The translations under genes were made by a program, and so were the position numbers. Below the pieces are notes generated by a model. That model did not search any database. It was not told the origin of the DNA and saw only the letters and a program-made list of their open reading frames with translations. From Myxococcales bacterium (GTDB lineage: Bacteria; Myxococcota; Myxococcia; Myxococcales; Anaeromyxobacteraceae), in assembly GCA_021779335.1 (NCBI GenBank), contig JAJYAW010000190.1, positions 1-6,067 of the forward strand: a DNA stretch of 6,067 bases, given 5' to 3'. This document shows positions 1 through 5,583 of this stretch, one piece after another. Position 1 is the first letter of the stretch. Each line of letters opens with the position of its first letter.

Positions 1-508
1 CGGCCCGCCGCGCCTCGTCGCCGCCCCGCCGCGCGCCCAGCGCCGCGGCGAGCCGCTCGACGTGGGCCGGCAGGAGGAGCAGGTAGCGCTCCGGCCCGTC
101 GCCGGCGAAGAGGTCGCGGTCGAAGAGGGCGCCCTCCGGGAGGCGGCCGCCGAAGACCGCGGCCGGGCCGCCGGCGAGCTCCAGCTCGATCCGCTCCTCG
201 CCGAAGGCGGCCTTCTCGGCCAGCGCGGCCCGCGCCAGCGCCAGCTCGGCGGCGTCGCCCGCCGCGGCCAGGGCCTCGCCGAGATCGTCCCAGTGGGCCT
301 CGAAGGCCTCCGGCGGCGGCAGCGCCGCCACCTCGGCGGGCGGCAGCGTGCGCCGCAGCTCCTCGAGGAGCGCCGCGGCGCCGCGGCGGGTCACCGCCTT
401 CAGGGCCGGCCCCTCGGCGGCGAGCCAGGCCGAGAGCGCCGCCCGGTCCAGCGCCAGCAGCCGGCGCGCCAGCGAGAGATCGAAGAGCCGCACCGCCTCG
501 GTCGCCAC
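1..508 (-). CDS. Unrecognised Ala/Leu-rich protein, N-terminal 169 residues (3' end beyond window)
   Basis: I do not recognise this family. The frame starts at a GTG at 508-506, preceded at about 6 nt by a G-rich stretch (GGGGGGA) that can serve as a ribosome binding site, and stays open to the left edge with G or C in nearly every third position, as expected of a real gene here. The protein begins ATEAVRLFDLSLARRLLALD. Residues 5-60 look like amphipathic helices rich in Ala, Leu, Arg and Glu. A PPPEAFEAHWDDLGEAL segment follows around residues 65-81, then more helices and a part with some beta character (ERIELELAGGPAAVFGG) near residues 105-121. No signal peptide, membrane segment or metal-binding motif is visible. 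It lies 16 nt after the stop of the PD-(D/E)XK nuclease gene on the same strand, so the two are probably co-transcribed and perhaps functionally linked (inference). The C-terminus is missing, which limits assignment. Confidence 0.72.
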   Translation of the reverse strand, partial: MATEAVRLFDLSLARRLLALDRAALSAWLAAEGPALKAVTRRGAAALLEELRRTLPPAEVAALPPPEAFEAHWDDLGEALAAAGDAAELALARAALAEKAAFGEERIELELAGGPAAVFGGRLPEGALFDRDLFAGDGPERYLLLLPAHVERLAAALGARRGGDEARRA

Positions 509-524
509 GCCGGATCCCCCCGGG

Positions 525-1454
525 CTACAGCCGCCCGCACGGCCGCCGGTAGGGGCAGCGCCGGCAGGCGTCCCGGTCCTCCACCTGCGGGAAGGCCTCG
601 ACGGCGGCGGCGTTGCGCGACGGATCCGCCAGCAGGGCCTTCATCGAGGCGATGGAGGCCCGCATCTCGCCGCGGCAGGCCTCCAGCGTGGCCTCGTCGG
701 CCTGCACGTCGACCCGCTCGGCCGGCCGCCCCTCCTCCTGCGCCAGGTAGACCAGGCCGCCCACCACGCCCTCCGGCGCGGCGTCCCACTTCTGCCGGGC
801 GTAGAGGGCGTAGGTGCCCACCTGCAGGTGGTCGGCGCCGCGCTCCTTGCCGGTCTTCCAGTCGAGCAGGTGGACGCGCCCGCCGGCGTCGCGGTAGGCG
901 AAGTCCACCGCCGCCCAGACGGTGGTCCCCTCGAAGGACCACTTGTCGAGCACGTCGACCGTGAGCCAGCGCTCGCGCGGCGTGCGCCGGATCTCCTCGA
1001 GGACGGCCGAGGCGTAGAAGGCCTTGAGCGAGCCGTCGATGACGGCGTCGTAGAGCCGCCGCCACTCCTCGTCCTTCACCGGCTCGGCGTACTCGTGCTC
1101 CACCAGGCCGACGATCCTCGACTTCTCGCGCCAGTAGCTCTTGCCGCGCGAGGCGGCGAACTGGGCGCGGGCCCGCTGGCGCGTCTGCTCCAGCACGGCC
1201 TCGAGCGGCCTGAGGTCGCCGGTGGCCCTGGCGCGGGTCAGCACCTGCTTGATGGCGTCGTGCACCACCGAGCCGGCCCACTGCCAGCGGCTGGAGAGCT
1301 TCTTGAGGACGTAGAGCTCGCGCACCGGCGAGCCGGCCGGCGCGTCCCAGCCGCCCCAGCTGCCGTAGTAGGTGTAGTAGTAGGCGCGCCGGCACTCGCC
1401 GAACTTCTCGTGGCGCGACTTGGACCAGCTGAACTCGTTCTGGAGGTCGGCCAT
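525..1454 (-). CDS. Stand-alone PD-(D/E)XK nuclease of the RecB/Cas4 type with a predicted [4Fe-4S] cluster
   Basis: This is a 309-residue protein, predicted to be a cytoplasmic DNA exonuclease or related nuclease. Seen in sequence: an N-terminal SWSKSRHEKFGECRRAYYYTYYG block (residues 9-31), which matches the 'S-x-x-x-f-x-x-C-P/R-x-x-y-y-y' entry of Cas4, AddB and other PDDEXK_1 proteins; His65 in AGSVVHDAI; Asp184 in AAVDFAYRD; the core motif D198-W-K200-T-G; and Q211-x3-Y215 (QVGTY), the RecB-family motif following the catalytic lysine. Cysteines C21, C297, C300 and C306 (one N-terminal, three C-terminal) have the spacing of the iron-sulphur ligands known in AddB and Cas4. The ATG at 1454 is chosen because homology begins directly after it; the open frame continues far upstream only as a high-GC artefact. 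No Shine-Dalgarno is visible, so translation may be leaderless. No helicase, cas genes or CRISPR repeats are nearby, so the substrate is unknown. Confidence 0.88.
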   Translation of the reverse strand: MADLQNEFSWSKSRHEKFGECRRAYYYTYYGSWGGWDAPAGSPVRELYVLKKLSSRWQWAGSVVHDAIKQVLTRARATGDLRPLEAVLEQTRQRARAQFAASRGKSYWREKSRIVGLVEHEYAEPVKDEEWRRLYDAVIDGSLKAFYASAVLEEIRRTPRERWLTVDVLDKWSFEGTTVWAAVDFAYRDAGGRVHLLDWKTGKERGADHLQVGTYALYARQKWDAAPEGVVGGLVYLAQEEGRPAERVDVQADEATLEACRGEMRASIASMKALLADPSRNAAAVEAFPQVEDRDACRRCPYRRPCGRL

Positions 1455-1466
1455 GTGGTGGCGGGG

Positions 1467-1472
1467 AGTGTA
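1467..1472 (-). promoter_or_regulatory. Possible -10 element (TACACT) of the nuclease gene, implying a near-leaderless mRNA
   Basis: On the minus strand TACACT matches the sigma-70 -10 consensus at 4 of 6 positions and ends 12 nt before the ATG. Transcription would then begin only about 6 nt upstream of the start codon, which would fit the lack of a Shine-Dalgarno sequence. The region 17 bp upstream (CGGCGC) does not resemble a -35 box, so this is a weak call. Confidence 0.2.
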
Positions 1473-1480
1473 GCCCGGCC

Positions 1481-1511
1481 ACGGACGGCGCGCCGGGCGG
1501 ACGGACGGCGC
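1481..1511. repeat. 11-bp direct repeat, two copies at 20-bp spacing
   Basis: ACGGACGGCGC occurs at 1481-1491 and again at 1501-1511, start to start 20 bp, about two helical turns, so both copies face the same side of the DNA. Each copy runs into a small palindrome (GGCGCGCC at 1487-1494 and GGCGCC at 1507-1512). The place, between divergent genes, would suit an operator, but in DNA of this composition a chance repeat is also likely. Confidence 0.35.
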
Positions 1512-1611
1512 CGGCCGGGGGAGCGGCGCGCCCCGGGCCGTCACGACGCGCCCGCCCGCGCCTCCTTCCCCCGGGGCGAAATAGCCGGCCGCCCCGGCCG
1601 TAGTGGCCACC

Positions 1612-1615
1612 GGAG
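1612..1615 (+). promoter_or_regulatory. Ribosome binding site supporting the GTG start at 1626
   Basis: GGAG at 1612-1615 lies 10 nt before the GTG at 1626-1628. This start is followed at once by a standard signal peptide, which together decide it over the much longer open frame upstream. Confidence 0.55.
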
Positions 1616-1625
1616 CCTCCCGAAC

Positions 1626-4229
1626 GTGCGCACATTGGCCCTCGCGGCCCTCCTCCTCCCGGCCCTGGCGGGCGCCGCGGCGCCCGGCGACGCCGTGCGC
1701 GCCGCCCGGCTCACCTCGCCGCTCGAGATCGACGGCCGGCTCGAGGAGCCGGCCTGGGACGCCGCCCCGGCCTTCGACGGCTTCGTGCAGTTCTTCCCGG
1801 CGGAGGGCCAGCCGCCCACCCAGGCCACCGAGCTGCGCGTCCTCTACGACGACAAGCGGCTCTACGTGGGCGTGGTCTGCCACGACACGCACCCGCGCGA
1901 GATCCTGCGGCCGCTGGGGCGGCGCGACAACGTCCCCTTCTCGGACAAGGTGAGCGTCTACGTCGACTCGATGCACGACGGGCGCACCGCCTACGTCTTC
2001 CAGCTCAACGCGGCCGGCGTGCAGACCGACTGGCTCCTCTACGGCGACGACCAGGAGAACACCGACTGGGACGCCGTCTGGGAGGGCGCCACCGCGGCCA
2101 TCAAGGACGGCTGGTCGGCGGAGTTCGCCCTGCCGCTCTCCATCTTCCGCTTCTCCCCGACCGCCCGGCAGACCTGGGCCCTGGAGGTGCGGCGGACGGT
2201 GGGGCGCAACCAGGAGGAGATCGTCTCCATCCCCCTCAAGCGCAGCGATCGCGGCGTGGTGGCCCGCTTCGCCGACCTGACCGGCCTCACCGGCCTGCAG
2301 CCGGTGCAGGAGCTCTCGGTCGCCCCCTACCTCGCCGCACGCCTGGTGGCCCGGCCCAGGTACGCCGACGACACCCGCCCCCTCCCGCGGCTCCTCGACC
2401 CCTCGGCCGACCTGGGCGTGGACCTGCGCGCCTCGCTGGGGCGCGGCCTCTCCCTCCAGGCCAGCGTCAACCCGGACTTCGGCCAGGTCGAGGCCGACCA
2501 GATCACCCTGAACCTCTCCACCTTCGAGCTCTTCTTCCCCGAGAAGCGCCCCTTCTTCACCCAGGGCCTGGACCTGTTCCAGGGCCCCACCCCGTACAAC
2601 CAGCAGTCGCCCCAGCAGCTCTTCTACTCGCGCCGCGTCGGCCTCGACGCCCCCATCCTGGCCGCCACCAAGCTGACGGGCCGCGCCAGCGACGAGGTGC
2701 AGATCGGGGTGCTGCAGGCCCTGGTGACCGGCGCCGCCGCGCCGCCCGGCTCCACCGAGGACCAGCCGGCCCGCGGCTACCGCTTCTCGCCGGCGCAGCC
2801 CCTCCACTTCGGCCCGGCCGGCGCCTACCCCGCCTTCGCGCCGGCCACCCGCAGCGTCCTGGCCGGGGTGGCCCGCTGGCAGCCGGCCGCCAACGCCACC
2901 TTCGGCCTCTCGGCCACCAGCTCGCTGCCCCTCGGGCCCCGCTGCACCGCCGACCAGGCCAACGGCTCGGGCGACCGGCCCACCCGCTGCGACGTGCTGG
3001 CCGGCAGCGCCGCGGCGCTGGACTGGACCGTCCGGTCGGCCGACTCGGCGTGGTTCCTGCGCGGGCAGGTCTCCGGGTCGGTCTACGACGGCGGCGACTT
3101 CACCGCCCAGGTGGACGCCGCGGGCCAGCCCCTGGCCGCCCCGCCCCGCCGCGTGCTGGCCGACGGCACGGTGCTCCGGCGCGGCGACCCGGGCTGGGGC
3201 GCCTTCGTGGCCTTCGGCCGCAGCGGCGGCGAGCCCTGGCGCTTCGACGTCGACCTGGAGGTCGAGTCGCCCCGGCTGGACCTCAACGCGCTGGGCTACC
3301 AGCGGACGCAGAACGACCTGCGGGCGCGCCCCATCCTGCGCTACGTGCGCCCCACCGGCGGCGGCCCCTTCCACAGCCTGGCCCACGGCGTCGGCGCCGA
3401 CCTGCACGCCACCTCGGACGGCGCGCTGCGCCGGCGCAGCGCCACCTTCTTCTACTTCTACGAGCTGCAGCTCCGCTCCTTCTACACCTTCGGCTGCGAG
3501 GCCGACCTCGACCTGCCCGGCGACGACGTCCGCGAGATCTCCCGGACCGGCATCGCCTTCGGCCGGCCCGGCTCCTGGAACGCCAGCTGCTACCTCAACA
3601 GCGACCAGTCGAAGCCGGTCTACCTCGAGGCCAACGCCGGCTACGGCCGCAGCGACGCCGTCGGCCCGGCGGCCGCCGCGCCCTTCGGCTGGGCCGGCGC
3701 GCTCGTCTCGCTGCGCCCCCACCCCCGCGTGGAGACCCGCCTGGCGGCGACCTACGAGACCGACCGCTGGCCGGCCCGCTGGGTGGAGACCTCCGCCGCC
3801 GGCGAGCAGCTCTTCGCGGGGCTCCACGCCCCCTACCTGTCGCTGACGGTGCGCCAGCTCCTGCTCCTCACGCCGCGGCTCACCTTCCAGATCTACGGGC
3901 AGCTCTTCGTGTCGCGCGGGACCTACGGTCCGTACTTCCACTCCACCGGGCCGACGCCCGCGGGCGGGCGCATCCGCGCCGCCGACCTGGTGGCGGGCGG
4001 CGCGCCCTCGGCAGACCCCGACTTCCACCAGACCTCGCTCAACCTGAACGCGGTGCTGCGCTGGGAGTACCGGCTGGGCTCGACGCTCTTCCTCGTCTAC
4101 TCCCGCTCGGCCCGCGAGCGCGGCCTGACCGCCGGCGAGCGGCCCGCGGCCGGGCTCTCGCCGCGCCTCGGGACCGGCCCGACCACCGACACCTTCCTGG
4201 TGAAGTGGGGCTGGTACTGGGCCGCCTGA
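1626..4229 (+). CDS. Secreted CBM9-like domain plus DUF5916 outer-membrane beta-barrel protein
   Basis: This is an 867-residue protein of the family usually annotated 'carbohydrate binding family 9 domain-containing / DUF5916 protein'. Its biochemical role is not established. Residues 1-17 form a short signal peptide (R2, a Leu/Ala core, probable cleavage after A15-G16-A17). Residues 30-210 form the CBM9-like fold: LEIDGRLEEPAWDAA at 33-47, the LRVLYDDKRLYVGV strand at 70-83, the DG-T-YVFQLNAAGVQTD stretch at 118-135, and WSAEFALPLSIFRF at 163-176. From about residue 227 the sequence alternates polar and hydrophobic residues in a long barrel, with the family signature FELFFPEKRPFF at 300-311 and LFYSRRVG after it. 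Mature cysteines are C85, C440, C455, C624 and C655; the last four form two close pairs, probably loop disulphides (inference). The chain ends VKWGWYWAA, so the final aromatic residue is followed by two alanines. It would sit in the outer membrane. The next gene, glgC, is convergent and need not be related. Confidence 0.87.
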   Translation: MRTLALAALLLPALAGAAAPGDAVRAARLTSPLEIDGRLEEPAWDAAPAFDGFVQFFPAEGQPPTQATELRVLYDDKRLYVGVVCHDTHPREILRPLGRRDNVPFSDKVSVYVDSMHDGRTAYVFQLNAAGVQTDWLLYGDDQENTDWDAVWEGATAAIKDGWSAEFALPLSIFRFSPTARQTWALEVRRTVGRNQEEIVSIPLKRSDRGVVARFADLTGLTGLQPVQELSVAPYLAARLVARPRYADDTRPLPRLLDPSADLGVDLRASLGRGLSLQASVNPDFGQVEADQITLNLSTFELFFPEKRPFFTQGLDLFQGPTPYNQQSPQQLFYSRRVGLDAPILAATKLTGRASDEVQIGVLQALVTGAAAPPGSTEDQPARGYRFSPAQPLHFGPAGAYPAFAPATRSVLAGVARWQPAANATFGLSATSSLPLGPRCTADQANGSGDRPTRCDVLAGSAAALDWTVRSADSAWFLRGQVSGSVYDGGDFTAQVDAAGQPLAAPPRRVLADGTVLRRGDPGWGAFVAFGRSGGEPWRFDVDLEVESPRLDLNALGYQRTQNDLRARPILRYVRPTGGGPFHSLAHGVGADLHATSDGALRRRSATFFYFYELQLRSFYTFGCEADLDLPGDDVREISRTGIAFGRPGSWNASCYLNSDQSKPVYLEANAGYGRSDAVGPAAAAPFGWAGALVSLRPHPRVETRLAATYETDRWPARWVETSAAGEQLFAGLHAPYLSLTVRQLLLLTPRLTFQIYGQLFVSRGTYGPYFHSTGPTPAGGRIRAADLVAGGAPSADPDFHQTSLNLNAVLRWEYRLGSTLFLVYSRSARERGLTAGERPAAGLSPRLGTGPTTDTFLVKWGWYWAA

Positions 4230-4244
4230 GCGGCCCGCGGCCGG
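4230..4244. other. 15-bp convergent gap between two stop codons
   Basis: The plus-strand TGA (4227-4229) and the minus-strand TAG (4247-4245) are separated by 15 bp of G/C only. No hairpin with a T-run is present for either direction, so transcripts probably end inside, or read into, the opposing gene, or depend on Rho. Confidence 0.6.
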
Positions 4245-5486
4245 CTACGCCCCCGACTCGACCCGCATCCCCTTGGGGATGACCACGATGCCGCTCTCGG
4301 TGACGTGGAAGCGGCGCTTGTCGGCCTCGCGGTCGTAGCCGATGACGGTGCCGGCCGGGATGACCACGTGCTTGTCGATGATGGCGTTCTTGATGCGGCA
4401 GTGGCGCCCGATGGCCACCTTCTCGAAGACGATGCAGTCGTCCAGCGTGCTGTAGCTGTTGAGCCGCACCGAGGGCGAGAGGATGGAGTGGTGCACGTGG
4501 GTGCCGGAGATGATGCACCCCTCGGAGATGAGGGAGTCGGTGGCCTTGCCCACGCGCCGCTCCGCCTCGTTGTTGAAGACGAACTTGGCCGGCGGCGCGT
4601 TGGTGTGCAGGGTGTAGATGGGCCACTGGTCGTTGTAGAGGGAGAAGATGGGGTCGACCGCCACCAGGTCCATGTTGGCCTGGAAGTACGCGTCCAGGTT
4701 CCCCACGTCGCGCCAGTAGCCGCGCTCCTTGACGCCCTGCCCCGGCACCGTGTTGGTCCCGAAGTTGTAGACGAAGACGTCCTTGCGGGCGTGCATGTTG
4801 GTGACGATCGACTTGCCGAAGTCGTGCGCGCTCTTGGGGTCGCCGGCGTCGTTGACGATCTCCTGCACGAGCTCGCGGGTGGTGAACAGGTAGTTCCCCA
4901 TCGAGGCCAGGCAGCGGGTCGGGTCGCCCGGGATGGTCCTGGGGTCCTGCTTGGGCTTCTCCACGAAGCCCACCATGCGCCCGTCCGAGTCCACCTCGAT
5001 GATGCCGAAGTCCTTGGCCTCCTCCACCGGCACCGGGATGGCCGCCACGGTCAGGTCGGCCCGCTTGTCGAGGTGCCACTGGAGCATCTGCCGCACGTCC
5101 ATGCGGTAGATGTTGTCGGCGCCGAAGACGAAGGTGTACTCGGGCTCCTCGTCGGTGATGATGTTGAGGTTCTGGTAGATGGCGTCGGCCGAGCCCTCGA
5201 ACCACTTGGGCCCGTAGCGCATCTGCGCCGGCACGATCTCCACGTACTCGTTGAGGAAGGCGCTGAGCCGCCAGGCCCGCTGCACGTGGGTGTTGAGCGA
5301 CTCCGACTTGTACTGCACCAGCACCTTCATCTTGAGGACGCCGGAGTTGGCGAAGTTGGAGAGGACGAAGTCGATGATGCGGTAGCGGCCGCCGAAGGGC
5401 ACGGCCGGCTTGGCGCGGTCGCGGGTGAGCGGGTCGAGCCTGCGACCCTCACCGCCGGCCAGGATCATCGCGAGCAGCTTCGCCAT
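4245..5486 (-). CDS. glgC: Glucose-1-phosphate adenylyltransferase (ADP-glucose pyrophosphorylase)
   Basis: The enzyme makes ADP-glucose and pyrophosphate from ATP and glucose 1-phosphate, the committed, allosterically controlled step of bacterial glycogen synthesis in the cytoplasm. The protein has 413 residues, normal for the family. Seen: the nucleotide loop LAGGEGRRLDPLT (9-21), RAKPAVPFGGRYRIIDF (24-40), EGSADAIYQN (97-106), GADNIY with D124 at the place of the catalytic Asp142 of E. coli GlgC, FVEKP with K177 at the place of the glucose-1-phosphate-binding Lys195, SMGNYLF (195-201), HDFGKSIV and YWRDVG, then a C-terminal left-handed beta-helix (SEGCIISGTHVHHSILSPSV onward). K26 corresponds to the activator-site Lys39. 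The loop reads GEGRRL, closer to actinobacterial-type GlgC than to the GRGTRL of E. coli, and E. coli Tyr114 is replaced by F96. The start at 5486 follows a clear SD; the longer frame upstream lacks homology. No other glg gene is in view. Confidence 0.96.
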   Translation of the reverse strand: MAKLLAMILAGGEGRRLDPLTRDRAKPAVPFGGRYRIIDFVLSNFANSGVLKMKVLVQYKSESLNTHVQRAWRLSAFLNEYVEIVPAQMRYGPKWFEGSADAIYQNLNIITDEEPEYTFVFGADNIYRMDVRQMLQWHLDKRADLTVAAIPVPVEEAKDFGIIEVDSDGRMVGFVEKPKQDPRTIPGDPTRCLASMGNYLFTTRELVQEIVNDAGDPKSAHDFGKSIVTNMHARKDVFVYNFGTNTVPGQGVKERGYWRDVGNLDAYFQANMDLVAVDPIFSLYNDQWPIYTLHTNAPPAKFVFNNEAERRVGKATDSLISEGCIISGTHVHHSILSPSVRLNSYSTLDDCIVFEKVAIGRHCRIKNAIIDKHVVIPAGTVIGYDREADKRRFHVTESGIVVIPKGMRVESGA

Positions 5487-5493
5487 GTTGGAC

Positions 5494-5501
5494 TCTCCCC
5501 C
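5494..5501 (-). promoter_or_regulatory. Shine-Dalgarno of glgC
   Basis: On the minus strand GGGGGAGA precedes the ATG at 5486-5484 by roughly 7-8 nt. It fixes this ATG as the start and excludes the upstream in-frame codons at 5567 and beyond. Confidence 0.7.
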
Positions 5502-5517
5502 GGGCTCGTCTCCGCCG

Positions 5518-5546
5518 AATGTACGGCCCCCCCTGCGCGGGGGCAA
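5518..5546 (-). promoter_or_regulatory. Candidate sigma-70-type promoter of glgC
   Basis: On the minus strand TTGCCC (5546-5541) and TACATT (5523-5518) match the -35 and -10 consensus at 4 of 6 positions each and are exactly 17 bp apart. Transcription would begin near 5511, leaving a leader of about 25 nt that holds the SD. The 17-bp spacer contains a run of seven G (C on the plus strand, 5527-5533). In DNA with so few A/T bases this pairing stands out, yet it is only a sequence match. Confidence 0.45.
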
Positions 5547-5566
5547 GGAACGGGCCCGCCGCGGCA

Positions 5567-5582
5567 CCGGCCGCGGGGCCGG
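5567..5582 (-). terminator. GC hairpin directly after the ogt stop codon (possible weak terminator)
   Basis: CCGGCC (5567-5572), a four-base loop and GGCCGG (5577-5582) form a perfect 6-bp stem that begins one base past the ogt stop (TGA, 5586-5584). No T-run follows on the minus strand, so it is not a classical intrinsic terminator; it may slow polymerase, protect the 3' end or be chance in such GC-rich DNA. Confidence 0.3.
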
Positions 5583-5583
5583 C

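Larger units (their letters stand above)
1455..1625. promoter_or_regulatory. Divergent intergenic region between the nuclease and the CBM9/DUF5916 gene
   Basis: These 171 bp must hold the promoters for both outward-reading genes. They are extremely G+C-rich. The only AT-leaning spots are AGTGTA (1467-1472; TACACT on the minus strand) and GAAATAG (1578-1584). An 11-bp direct repeat lies within (separate entry). No convincing pair of -35 and -10 hexamers can be found for the plus-strand gene. Confidence 0.5.

Noticed and set aside
525..1454. Calling the nuclease Cas4 (CRISPR adaptation).
   Set aside because: The protein is longer than typical Cas4, no cas1/cas2 or repeat array is in the window, and the same Fe-S PD-(D/E)XK arrangement occurs in non-CRISPR proteins.
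348..1625. Upstream in-frame extension of the DUF5916 gene.
   Set aside because: It is antisense to the nuclease and unknown gene, has Arg/Pro/Ala-rich content, and would put the signal peptide in the middle of the protein.
400..1635. Second minus-strand frame over the nuclease gene.
   Set aside because: Shifted-frame shadow rich in Arg, Gly and Pro; the neighbouring frame contains the nuclease motifs.
1455..4028. Minus-strand frame, open without stop, running antisense through the DUF5916 gene and in frame into the nuclease.
   Set aside because: The translation is a low-complexity Gly/Ala/Val/Glu sequence with no family motifs; stops are rare in such GC-rich DNA, and the plus-strand reading has clear domain motifs. 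The nuclease homology begins only at the ATG at 1454.
3050..4282. 410-codon plus-strand frame overlapping the 3' half of the DUF5916 gene.
   Set aside because: Frame-shifted Arg/Pro/Ala-rich shadow of the barrel coding sequence.
5526..5544. C-run/G-run hairpin as an intrinsic terminator for ogt.
   Set aside because: No T-run follows on the minus strand, and the element lies inside the likely glgC promoter, so a spacer role is at least as likely.
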